NCBI GenBank assembly: GCA_963556145.1
Contig: OY744467.1
Span: forward strand, 4,960,001-5,024,000
DNA: 64,000 nt
Source: Hygrocybe punicea
Lineage: Eukaryota; Basidiomycota; Agaricomycetes; Agaricales; Hygrophoraceae
Direction: 5' to 3'
The position numbers were made by a program, and so were the translations under genes. The notes beneath the pieces are model-generated. The model did no database searches. It was not told the origin of the DNA and saw nothing but the letters and a program-made list of their open reading frames with translations. Below are positions 45,599-55,942 of the stretch, piece by piece (position 1 is the stretch's first letter; each line of letters starts with the position of its first letter).

Positions 45599-46266
45599 AC
45601 AACAAGTACAAATACAAGATTGGATTCCCCCTTTCACTCCCATCTTTAAAAGCTTGAGACCTCCCTTGGATCAGCCCTTGCACCCCACACTCAGAGACCC
45701 TCTCAGTGTATCATTTTGGGGCCTGCTGTGAGGGATTCAACAGATTTCAGCTCCATTTCCAGTACTTTTACCACTTTTCGTCAGTGGCTCAGCCTATTGC
45801 ACCACCATTGGCAGCATTCTCCAGGATATTCCACTTCCCAGCTACTATCTAGGTCCCCCTCAATGTCCTCAACACCCCAATTTTATTGTCTCATACCAGT
45901 TTTGCCTTGTGGGCCACAAAACTCAGCAGCTTTGTTACTTTGCCACACCATCACACCAATGTCACATGTGCCATATGCCCACCCCAGCCGTTCTACCTTC
46001 ATATTTCATTAATACATCCCCCCCACACTCGTTTTACAACCTCAATGCACTCAGAAACCCATGCCCCACCAAATCCGGTTGAAAAACCACACCCAGAATG
46101 CCCCAAAATGGCCCCAACAGAGAAGAGGTCCCTTGGGACCTCTTCAGGTGCTCATGCAGGAATTGAGAGGAAATGCTGGATGTCGAAGGATGAGACTGTC
46201 TACTACACCGGGAAGCCTACTGACTAAGGTCAACCATGGGAACCAGGTCACGTGGCAGCCCAGGTA
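45599..46266. repeat. Repeat-derived DNA ending in dispersed-repeat copy 2
   Basis: 45599-46130 shows no gene. From about 46130 to 46266 it is a member of the CACGTG/CATGGGAACC dispersed repeat in + orientation (TGAGACTGTCTACTACACCGG, then CATGGGAACCAGGTCACGTGG). This member ends at the TA where the Tc1/mariner element is inserted and continues at 47510. Confidence 0.6.
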
Positions 46267-47509
46267 CAGATGCCAAACAAAAGTTTTGAGCATCACATGA
46301 CTTGCATTCAACATGTCTTCTCATTTGCTGATGCATTTTTCTTTCCCACTCTATTCAATCATGCCCAAGGACATTGGAGATCAGAACATCACACCTGGTG
46401 TTCGAGAAGCCATCGTTCTTATGAAACAACAGGGCATTTCCACCACTGTAATTGCTCAGACATTTGATTGCTCAACCTCCACTGTGAGGAGACCTTATTC
46501 TCAATATTGTCATCGCGGTCACCATGAAGACTTGCCCCGGTCAGGTCAGCCAAAGAAGGTTGATGAGAGGACATTCTGTCACCTGAAAAGAACCGTTGAG
46601 GTGGACAGGCACCAATCATTACTTGATTTGACCAATTCCATCAATTCTGCTTCCCCAGTCTTGGTTTCAGCAAAAACAGTATGGAGGACAATTCAGTGTA
46701 TCGGGATGAATTCTCACATTGCTTGGCACAAGCCATTTCTCAAACCAGCACACAAGGCAGCAAGATTGGCTTGGGCTGAAGCAGTCAGGGCATGGGATGT
46801 GGAAGAGTGGATGAGGATCATATGGACAGATGAGTCCTCTGTTCAATTGGGCAAAAATTTGGGTGTGGTTTGGGTGTGGAGGTACCCTGGAGAGGCCTAC
46901 AGTGATAACTGCTTGGTTCTGACATTCAAATCTGGTCGAACAAGTGTTATGGTTTGGGGGTGCATTGCGTATAATCAAAAAGGCCCACTCATTTTTATCC
47001 CAAAGGACAAGCAGGCTGGACAAGACTACATGGAGACAGTACTTGCAGGGCCACTATGGGACTTTTATACCCAGGTTTACAACACTTGTGGGGTTGCAAA
47101 GGTCATGGAGGATGGTGCTCCGGTTCACAGAAGCAAGGCTGCAAAAAGATTCTGTGGTACAAACGCACTCAAGACTATTCCTCATCCAGCACAATCTCCA
47201 GATCTCAACCCAATCGAGCATGTCTGGAAAATGTTGAAGGTAGCAGTTAACAAGCGGCCAGAGATTCCTTGGAGCATTGACAAATTGAAGGAGGCACTTA
47301 TCAAGGAATGGGAGAAAATCGACATTGAATTGATCAATCAGCTCATTGAGAGCATGCCAGATCATTTGATGCAGTCTTGAAGGCACAGGGAGGGTCTATG
47401 AGGTATTAGATGGTATGATAATCAGTGTGTGCTGCTGTCAGAGCATTTTTTTTGTCATTGTAGATACACCCCACATCATGTGACACTCAAAACTTTTGTC
47501 CAGCATCTG
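46267..47509 (+). mobile_element. Tc1/mariner element, complete
   Basis: Ends CAGATGCCAAACAAAAGTTT and, as reverse complement, CAGATGCTGGACAAAAGTTT; identity with few mismatches extends about 33 bp. TA is duplicated on both sides (46265-46266 and 47510-47511). The unoccupied paralogous site at about 51470-51490 (GCCCAGGTACATCTACTGC) matches left flank plus right flank exactly, with a single TA. Length 1243 bp, normal for the family. Confidence 0.92.
46361..47380 (+). CDS. Tc1/mariner transposase (DD34E)
   Basis: A single intronless frame; I prefer the start MPKDIGDQN at 46361, although an in-frame ATG lies at 46313 inside the element. N-terminal helix-turn-helix: VREAIVLMKQQGISTTVIAQ with STSTVRR, then a second DNA-binding region with the GRPRK-like Gly-Gln-Pro-Lys-Lys. 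The catalytic triad is complete: WTDES, MEDGAP and PDLNPIEHVW, with 34 residues between the second Asp and the Glu (DD34E). TFKSGRTSVMVWGCI is the conserved core strand. About 339 residues, full family length, no stops, so it could be functional. It cuts and pastes the element at TA sites. Confidence 0.92.
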   Translation: MPKDIGDQNITPGVREAIVLMKQQGISTTVIAQTFDCSTSTVRRPYSQYCHRGHHEDLPRSGQPKKVDERTFCHLKRTVEVDRHQSLLDLTNSINSASPVLVSAKTVWRTIQCIGMNSHIAWHKPFLKPAHKAARLAWAEAVRAWDVEEWMRIIWTDESSVQLGKNLGVVWVWRYPGEAYSDNCLVLTFKSGRTSVMVWGCIAYNQKGPLIFIPKDKQAGQDYMETVLAGPLWDFYTQVYNTCGVAKVMEDGAPVHRSKAAKRFCGTNALKTIPHPAQSPDLNPIEHVWKMLKVAVNKRPEIPWSIDKLKEALIKEWEKIDIELINQLIESMPDHLMQS

Positions 47510-47511
47510 TA

Positions 47512-48377
47512 CATCTACTACAAGTGCCCCTCCTCCTCATGGTGATGCCCTCGTCACCAACAGCAACCAAACAGAAAACAAAAACCAACAGAACTGACCA
47601 AAAACAATCTCCAAATCACAACTCCCAGTCCCTCAGAATGCCCCAAGTTGCAGTGAGGCCTTATATCGTGAAGTGGGACAATATTGTCCTCCGAAACCAA
47701 TTGCAGTGCAGGGTGTGGGTTCTCAAAATCCATGAATAGGCTGGGTGGTTGCATGTAGGAAATAGATATGGAATGGGGTCATGGGCAGTGAATAGACAGT
47801 GTTCAAGTGGGATGAAGCAAAACCAGGTGGAGGGAGAGCAGTGGGAAGCTGGGAAAGCAGAGACTAAGGAAACCAAAAGAGAATATGTACTAGGGCACTT
47901 GAGTGGGTGCCGGTGTTGAGGAAGCTCTTTGCAAGGGGTTCTGGGAAATGGTTGGGGGGGGGGGGGTCACAGGGGCCAGGAATGAGGCTGTGGTTCTTGG
48001 TGAACATACATGCATGGAGGGGCGACGCTGGGGTGGTGGTCACGGGGTGGTGATGTGGTGATGCAAGAGGGTGTTGGGGGTCCAAAAAACAGTGGGGATG
48101 GCTTCGCATTTGGCATGCAGAGTGCTCTGGGATGTGGAACAGCCGTGAGCTTGGCAAGTCGAACTGGGCCCAGATATGCAGTGAAAATAGGGCCACACAG
48201 TGGTGACGTGGGCCACATCACGTGGCAGGTCTGCTGGGTCACTTAAAAGTGCTGGACAGCCTCATTTGGGACAATGAAGTGCAATGGGAGGTTCTGGTGG
48301 GTGGAACTAGGGCATGGGGTGTCAAATGAATGTGGGTTGGGGCTGGGATACATGTAAAATGGGGTTCAAAAGGTGGT
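47512..48377. other. No gene seen; repeat-derived
   Basis: Short ORFs only. Direct flank of the two neighbouring elements, G-rich (a run of about 15 G at 47955), with CACGTGG-containing words related to the dispersed repeat. Confidence 0.4.
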
Positions 48378-48382
48378 GATGT

Positions 48383-50048
48383 TGTTACGTTTCCAACTCC
48401 GCTTCCAACCCCGATGCCCATTCCGATACCCACCATGACGATTCTGCACTGCACACCTTCCTTTTTCATTTCTTTTTGTCCTTTGTCTTCCTTTCAACGT
48501 CATTGTTTCTTCATTTGGACATCCTTGTATTTTCTTATTCTTGTTCTCTTTTTGTCCCTTCTTCTAGAACAATCCAGACCGACCATGGACATATCCCAAG
48601 AGACCTTGTTGTACTCGAATAGTCTCCTTGCCGATGGACGTCACCGACATTGTCTTTTCCCTTCGATATCTTGTTTACGCTATCCCACGACAAACCGATC
48701 ACAATGGCTGTACTCCCGACACAGCTCATTACCGTAATTGTTATTGGCAGCATTGCCATCACCTTCCTGATCAGTTTCTACCTTGTTATGATCTATCTTT
48801 GGCATCGGCACCGAAACCCTTCCGCCATTGATACTTCTGACTTCCACCTCGACAATATATCGACACGTAATTTACAATTGCCATTCCCGGATATTTGGTT
48901 TCCATATTCATACCCTGTGCCCACCATTATCCTCCCTGACGATCCGACGACATTCCTCACCTGCATGCGAACTCTGAACAATCCCCAATCACGAGACATT
49001 TCACTGTTCTCTCTAATCCGACCATCGCCGGAGCATACTCATTTGGACTTCAACCACAGACCATACGACTTCCCAAACAGTGAACCAACCCCTATCGTAT
49101 ATTGTTCGCACGACACCGCTTCAATGCAGTACCCAATGACTTGTTCCCACAGCTTGTCACTCATGCCATGACTCGAAACCTGGACCCATGTTCATTTATC
49201 CTTTTCCATCTATAATCTTGATACCTCCCACACTCATTTACAATGATACCCTTTCTTGGATGAAGACCGACATCAAGTGGACCTTCTTGTTCCACAAACA
49301 GGACAAGACATCGCTCCTCGATACGTCATCAACACAGACATCGTCATCCGGTACAGCTTGTGCTGTTCACATGTCTGACCTCGACTAGCCCACCATCCTA
49401 GTTGGTTTTCCTTCCGCACATTCCATTGTTTTCTTTCATGCCAACCTTGCCACTACATCCACACCACCTCAAGACACTCTCATCACCAACCCCACACTGG
49501 ACGATACCCATCTTCGACCCAACCGTGCAATGCACTTGCCAAACTGCGCACTTGCCCGTTACAGCAAGTGTAGACCCCAAATTGGCAATTCTGCATGTCA
49601 CATGATCCGATGACAAATCATCCGAGTCATCCGGACATCTTCTATCCTCAACGACACCCGGGCCTCTAGTTGGATCGCGAGAACATCAACATGAGGACAC
49701 CTCATGTACGCCTCATGGTGAACACATGGTAGAGTTGGACATGTTATGGCTTCATGGTTGTATTTCTATTTACCTCCCCTCAAGACCAGTCACTATATAT
49801 ACTGTTCTTGTTGTTGGTTCGGACTTTTTCTTCTTTTCCTTTCTTTACGTTTAGTCTGGTTCTTGGGGCAGACCCCCTTATCTTGGGTAACCCCCACGGC
49901 TCGCAATGACATTGTACCATGAACCCCCCCTCTTAGCAGTGTTGTCTTAGTAGTAAGCAACAATGAAAACTGCTTCTCTCTCCTCTGGAATCCGATCCCC
50001 AGTTAAGTTGATTGTTGCCGGAGCCCGCTGCAGAAGCGATCCGTAACA
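48383..50048. mobile_element. 1.67-kb TGTTAC...GTAACA element (solo LTR type), copy A
   Basis: Starts TGTTACGTTTCC, ends CCGTAACA, and is flanked by the 5-bp duplication GATGT (48378-48382 and 50049-50053). TG...CA ends with 5-bp duplication are those of an LTR integrated by a retroviral-type integrase. It is unusually long for a solo LTR and holds an ORF for a small membrane protein. A second copy, inverted and interrupted, is at 55694-62345. Confidence 0.85.
48650..49171 (+). CDS. Small predicted membrane protein encoded inside the LTR-type element
   Basis: 173 codons; the more likely start is the internal Met of MAVLPTQLITV (48704), because the related copy also begins there (MTILTKQFITM). 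One strong membrane segment (LITVIVIGSIAITFLISFYLV, then MIYLWHRHR with basic residues on the likely cytoplasmic side) is followed by a polar tail with conserved FPDIWFPY and VPTIILPDD. The related frame at about 61230-60900 on the minus strand keeps the hydrophobic segment and these two motifs at clearly lower nucleotide identity, which suggests that the protein was under constraint at some time. No known family comes to mind; not a Gag, Pol or Env that I recognise. Confidence 0.55.
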   Translation: MSFPFDILFTLSHDKPITMAVLPTQLITVIVIGSIAITFLISFYLVMIYLWHRHRNPSAIDTSDFHLDNISTRNLQLPFPDIWFPYSYPVPTIILPDDPTTFLTCMRTLNNPQSRDISLFSLIRPSPEHTHLDFNHRPYDFPNSEPTPIVYCSHDTASMQYPMTCSHSLSLMP

Positions 50049-50053
50049 GATGT

Positions 50054-51378
50054 GGCTGTATGTGGGTTGGCTGTTGTGGGATGTTGATGACATTTGGGGG
50101 CTAGAGTGGATGGAAACAGGGTGTTGAGTCGTCAACCACAGGTGCAGGGGGTTGGATGGGCACGGGTGAGGCTGGGGAACAAAGAAAAACAGGGGACCAA
50201 GTCGATGACGTGGAGTAATGCAGGTGGCTGTTGGGTGGCAAAACGGTGCCCTTGAGGTGACATGGGGCCATAAGATGTTGAATGATGGCTTCCTGGGTTC
50301 AAAAATGATGAACAACAGGGGGTCAAATGAGGTGCACATTGGAGTAGTGGGACCTGCCAGTCATGTGACCAGGTTCCCATGGTTGACCTAGTTAGTAGCC
50401 TTCCCGATGTAGTAGTCAGTCCATCATCCTATCCATCCCAGTCCTACCTCTCAAGTCCTGCGTGAGCCCCCGGAGAGGTACCTCAGTACCTCTCCAACAT
50501 GGCCTAGGGCTGAAAAGGGCTGCAACTGTGTTCTTGGGTCAATGCAATGCAGGGCCTTGGTGAGTTGAATGAGAGTGCTATGGGGTGACATGAATGGTCA
50601 AAGGGCCAGTGGTGAATAAAAATGAGGTCGCATGGCAACCAGTGTGGCGAGGCCGAAAAAGTGCAAGAAAAAAGGCAAAAAGCACAGAAAAGGGTGCACG
50701 AGTCGAATCACACCACCTCTCCAGTGATATGCACTCAGCCATCCTCAGCTCCAATTTTATATATTTTGCAATTCCTTGCAATTTGATGCGACTTACCACT
50801 CTTTGACCTTCCAATCACATCACGACTATTGCGATCTTCTGCGACTTCAGAGATATTTAGATATCACACTTCGAAGTATTTCCTTTGTTCTCTTTGTTCT
50901 CTATATTCATTTGTTGTTCTCTCTACCTATCCTTTCTCCTATATGCCCTTTATCTCACATATCTCCTTTTAGTATTCTCCTTTCATCTCTCTTCCTTTGT
51001 TCTTACAGCTTATATACCTGCCTGTATGAGCCACTAAACAGAGAACCCCCAGAGAATCAAGACAGACTGTCATTCCCCCTTTGTCTCAGAGTCTCCTCTT
51101 CATCCTAGTTCCATTCTCTTCACATTCTATCATGTTCTCTCACTGGCCAACCCTTTGATCTCACTGTGACTTTTGATTTTATCGCAAATCTTTGATTTTG
51201 ATTGCACCACTTCAATTTTGATTGCAGCACTTCTATTGAGTTTCTCATACACTTCTATATCTTCTCCTCCTTTTCCTATACTAGTGTAGGCTTTCCAAAG
51301 CTTCCTTGCACCCTTTCACCTTAGTAGTTGTAGGATTCCCTTCTTATAGCTATATATAGCATATCACTGGGTGCTCAC
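50054..51378. other. No gene seen; repeats, with dispersed-repeat copy 3
   Basis: 50340-50520 is a minus-orientation copy of the dispersed repeat (GTCATGTGACCAGGTTCCCATG, TTGACC, then TAGTTAGTAGCC and GAGGTACCTCAGTACCTCTCC). 50860-51360 is T/C-rich with short frames only; nothing recognised. Confidence 0.5.
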
Positions 51379-51500
51379 ACAGAAACCACTGGATGTTGAA
51401 GGATGAGACTGTCTACTACATTGGGAAGCCCACTGACTAAGGTAAATCATGGGAACCTGGTCACATGACAGCCCAGGTACATCTACTGCAATGGCCACAT
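51379..51500 (+). repeat. Dispersed repeat copy 4, the unoccupied Tc1/mariner target
   Basis: CACTGGATGTTGAAGGATG, then CCTGGTCACATGACAGCCCAG and GTACATCTACTGC. It matches 46180-46266 followed directly by 47510 onward, thus showing the site before insertion. Confidence 0.85.
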
Positions 51501-51903
51501 CCAACATGGAGTGCCACAAGCACATCCAACACCAAGATAGACAATGGAAAATGCACACCATGCAATGGCTGTTGCATGTGCACCCCCAGGTACACACATT
51601 CTCATCATTTCCGTGGTTGCTGAGCAGGCAAATGTGTCCACATGCCATTTTTGACATGTCCCAGCACCCTCACCCCTGTTTGGCCTCTGTTCTGTTGTCC
51701 CCAGAGGCCAGCCCAGACCTCTCCCCACCATCTGAACCTGAGCTGTCCCAAGAAAACCACACCAGCGCCCAGCCAACACCATTTTCCACATGTCCCAGCC
51801 CATCCCCCACTGTTTTGCCCCTGTTTCATCTGCAATTCACATCTATGGCCTTGCTGTTGTCCCCAAATGCAAGCCATGACCTGCCCCCAGCATCTGAACC
51901 AGC

Positions 51904-52864
51904 TAGTGAATGGCACGGGTCTGGGTAAACCCGTGGGTTTTGCCGCAGGTTTAGCCACGGGTCCAGGTCTGGGTCACACTTTTGTGACCGGTGGCTGTAC
52001 CTGTACCCATGACAGGTAACCCATGACTACAGGTCACACAAGTGACACGTCGCGTTGAACGACAAGGCAGAGACCAGTACGAAGCTGGTCTCTGCTAAAG
52101 GTAAGTTCTTTTCTTTCTTTTACTCCATTACTTATGAAATTTACAGGTACAACTACAGCTTCACCCAAGGAACGCAAACGCAAATGCAGGTGCAAACGGC
52201 CACAATGAAAACGACGGCGACGACAACTAAAACGACAATGACAATGGCAGCAACGGCAAGTGCAAGGGCCACGGCAGCAATGCCAAGCAATGCAAGCCTG
52301 GGGGAGTGGTGCACCCACCCCCCAGTCGCCAGGTGAGTCAACGATGCAAATGACAACGACTAAAATGACAACGACGACCACAGCGACGGCAAGCGCAAGG
52401 GCCATGGCAGCAACGCCAAGCAATGCAAGCCCAGGGGAGTGGTGCACCCACCCCCCGGTCACCAGGTGAGCCGACGACAATTTCATTCATTTGCAACTTA
52501 CTAGCAATTCCCCCAGCCCAGGACCACCATTAACAAGTATGGCCCATGCGTCCAATGACACAGCGTCTGCCACCTGTCATTCTGTCTGCGCACCATGCCG
52601 GGCCAGTCCATTCCACCTCGCGAACACTCGGTGACACGTCAATTGACGTGCGTCCGGTGTTGTGAGGTCGAATAGGTGGCATGGGCTGGCAAAATAAGAG
52701 GGACCCGAGGGTTACCCGCCACAGGTACAGGTCCCAGGTAACCCTCGGCTCGGAATGTGAGTACCCGCAACAAAACCCATACCCCGAGGGCGGGTATGGG
52801 TTTTCAACGGGTATGGGTACGGGTACCCCTGGAATTACCCAGGGGTTACCCGTGCCATTCACTA
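51904..52864. mobile_element. Non-autonomous hAT-type element in the satellite
   Basis: Perfect 8-bp target duplication GAACCAGC (51896-51903 and 52865-52872). Ends TAGTGAATGGCACGGGT at both sides. Two copies of a GGGGAGTGGTGCACCCACCC block, each followed by GGTGAGY (about 52304-52336 and 52436-52468), and one CCTCGCGAA...CGTCAATTGACG...GAGGT palindrome (about 52615-52668). Confidence 0.92.
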
Positions 52865-53286
52865 GAACCAGCACCATCCCCAGGAAAATGTGTCTGCACC
52901 TGCCCAATGCCATTCTCAATGTGTCCCAGTGCATCTGCCTCCATTTCATGCCAGAATTGCCTTGTGTTTGCATCTACAACCTTGCCATCAACCCCTGACA
53001 TGAACCATGACATGGCCCCACTGTCTGAACACACACTGTCCACACGCACCCACCACCATTTTTGATGCATCCCAATGTGTCCCTTTGCATCCAATTCACC
53101 CCCCATCCATGTAAATGCACTCTCTGTCATCCCCAGCAACTCCCAGCATGCCCCCAGTCCATGAGCCTGCGCTGTCCCTAGAAAAACATGTCCGTGGGCA
53201 TCCAATGCTGTTGTCGATGTGTCCCATCACATCCACCTCCATTTCCACCTCATTTCCCCTGCCATTTGTGTCAACAGACATGCTGT

Positions 53287-54151
53287 TGTAGAGACTCAAC
53301 ATCCCCCTGAGTCCGTATTGTCAATATCTCATGAATCCGGATGAACCCGACACCTCCAAATGACTTGCACCCAAACCAGATGTAACCCGACGTGATGTGA
53401 TGTGACATGACCCAACATGACTTGACATATGCTGCTTTGTCATGGCTGCTTTTGGACCAAATCCGGCAGCCTCATAAGCCCCAGAGTCCCAATTCTAGGG
53501 GATGGGTCTCATCGGACGTGATTCCTGACTTCGGACTGGCCTTATATATGCATCCCCTCGTCCTTTTGGAGATATGTATGAGATTTCAGATCTTTTTCTT
53601 GGATATTTGCTTTCCCCTCCATTTCCCTGTCTTCGTTGCATCGCAACCCCCCTCTTCTCATCCCCTTCCCAACTTTTCTTTGTAGTTTGCCATCAGCCGA
53701 AATAGACATGACCAAAAGTAGACTACCCATACATGTACTATAAAAACGGTCCCTGACGACCATACAAAAAAAGATACCCTTAGTCCCCATTTTCCTACAA
53801 TCAGAATCATGTTTTAATCCCTTCACATGCTTGTCCTCATAGACCCTTAGACTTTTATAGTTCACATTGTGGTCCTTATTGTTGTTCCATTATTCATTCA
53901 TCATGTCTGACCCAACCCAACCCGACCTGCCATACCTGTCGTCATCGGCATCGTTGTTATTCATCTGTTTTCAGTCCATTCATTGCCAGGTTCATCGTTA
54001 TTTGTCCAGTTTTACATGGCAGCTTTATTTTTACTTCCATTTCCACGTCATTGACTATTATTCCCAACACTGATTATCCACCGTCACTTTCATGCTGACA
54101 CCCTCAGGTTAGGATTTAATGTTCTGAAGCCACCCCAAACCTGCATCTACA
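53287..54151 (-). mobile_element. LTR of the gag-element family, inverted solo copy
   Basis: TGTAGAGACTCAACATCC to CTGCATCTACA. It shares order and words with the LTR at 6066-6834 read in reverse, including CCATCAGCCGAAATAGACATG and the CCCAACCCGACCTGCC block. The immediate 5-bp flanks (GCTGT, CCATC) do not match, so decay or rearrangement has occurred. Confidence 0.65.
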
Positions 54152-54467
54152 CCATCATCCCCAGAGATGAACCATGATGTGCCCCCACAATTTGTACCTG
54201 TGCCATCGCCAGAAAGATGTGTCCACATGCATATCAATGCATCCACCCCTGTTTCCCACTCATTTCAGCCCCCGTCTTCATGTACACCCTCACTGTCATC
54301 CCCAGAAGCAAGCCAGGACATACTGTCAGTGTCAGTGGCCACACTGGCCCCAGGAATCTATATCTGCACCCTACAAACCCCATTTTTGATGCATCTCAAT
54401 GTGTCCCCCCTCATTTCGCACCCAATTCACCCCCCATCATCATCAACAGACTTTCCATTGTCTTCGG

Positions 54468-55339
54468 TGTAGATGCAGGTTCTTGGTGGCTTCGGAACAA
54501 TAAAGGAAGAAGATCCTAACCAAGGGGTGTCAGCGTAGAAGTGACTGTGGATAATCAGTGTCGGGGATAGTAGTAGTAAAGTGGAAATGAAAGTAAAATA
54601 TAAAGCCGCCGCGTAAAACTGGACTAATAATAACAAACCCGGTGATGAACGGACTGAAAACGGATAAATAAAAATGAACCCAACGATGCCGATGATGTCG
54701 GGTACAGCGGGTTGGGTCGGGTTGGGTCGGAAACGATGAACGAGTAATGAAACAACAATAAAGACGACAAAGTGAACTATAAAAAGCTAAGGGTCTACGA
54801 GGATGAGCATTTGAAGGGATTAAAATTATTCTGACTATGAGGGAAATGGGGACTAAGGGTATCTCTTTTTTGTATGGTCGTCGGGGACCATTTTTATAGT
54901 ACAGGAGTGAGTAATCTACTTTCGGACATGTCTATTTCGGCCGATGGTAAGCTACAAAGGAAGGTTGGAATGGGGATGTGGAAAGGGGGGTTGCAAAGCG
55001 ACATAGACAGTAAAATGGAGGGGAAAATGAATAACCAAGGAAAAGATGTAAAATGTCCTACATATCCCCGAAAGGATGAGAGGATGCACAAATAAGGTAA
55101 GTCCGAAGTTGGGGATCCAGTCTGATGAGATCCATCTCCTATAATTAGAACTCCAGGGCTTCTGAGGCTGCCGGATTTGGTCCAAAAGCGGCGGTGACGA
55201 AGCGGCATACGTCGGGTCATGTCGGTCACATCGGGTCAGGTTACGTCGGGTTCGAATGCGAGTTGAATGGAGGCAGCGGGTTCGTCCGGATTCATGATAT
55301 ATCGAGGATACGGACTCAGAGGGACGTCAACCCTCTACA
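54468..55339 (+). mobile_element. LTR of the gag-element family, direct solo copy
   Basis: TGTAGATGCAGGTTC to CAACCCTCTACA; same orientation as 6066-6834. Contains GTGTCAGCGTAGAAGTGACTG, TGTCGGGTACAGCGGGTTGG and GATGTAAAATG. Flanking 5-mers (TTCGG, CCAGA) do not match. Together with the preceding inverted LTR it brackets about 315 bp of satellite. Confidence 0.65.
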
Positions 55340-55942
55340 CCAGATACAAGTACCAACACATCACAAGCCTGTGCACCTGTGCTGTCCCCAGAAAAATGTG
55401 TCCATGCATGCCCAACACCATTTTTGAAGCTTCCCTGTACCTTTGCCCCCATTTCCCCCTTGTTTCGTCTCCTGTTCACATCTATGGACTTGCCGTTGTC
55501 CCCTGCATCAAGCCATGATATGTCCCCACTGTCCACAGACCTAGGATCGCCCCAGCAAACACCCTCAACACCCAGTTGCAAAAAGTCATGACATGTTATC
55601 ATGGCCCCTTTTCTTAAGTCACAGACTATCACCAAGTCCCTCAAAGCCATATTCCAGTTCTCAAAGGCCATTGCAGGTCCCAGATGAGATTGATGTTATG
55701 GATCACTTCTGCAGCGGGCTCCAGCAGCAATCAACTTAACTGGGGATCGGTTTCCAGAGGAGAGAACAGCAGTTTCATTGTTGCTTATAACTAAGACAAC
55801 ACTGCTACAAGTGGGGGGGGTCAAGGTCTAATGTCATTGCGAGCCGTGGGGGTTACCCAAGACAAGGGGGTCTGCCCCAAGAACCAGACTAAACGTAAGG
55901 AAACGAAAGAAGAAAAAGTCTGAACCAACAACAAGAACAGTA

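Larger units (their letters stand above)
51500..55600. repeat. Degenerate satellite, unit about 145 bp, broken by LTRs and a hAT-type element
   Basis: Units repeat the order CTGTCCCCAGAAAA-TGTGTCC-CCAACACCATTTT-CCCAATGTGTCCC-TCCATTTC-AAGCCATGACATGG-CCCCACTGTCTGAACC. Clear starts near 51747, 52875, 53030, 53172, 54190, 54338 and 55380 give spacings of roughly 140-155 bp within uninterrupted blocks. Long minus-strand frames with GHIENGIG and FPGDGAGS are by-products of the repeat. Insertions at 51904-52864, 53287-54151 and 54468-55339 interrupt it. Confidence 0.65.

Noticed and set aside
51364..53205. Minus-strand ORFs repeating GHIENGIG-like phrases as a gene family
   Set aside because: They are by-products of the degenerate satellite and do not share starts or stops.
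53287..55339. Full-length retrotransposon between the two LTRs at 53287 and 54468
   Set aside because: The LTRs are inverted relative to each other and only about 315 bp of satellite lies between them; no Gag or Pol is present.
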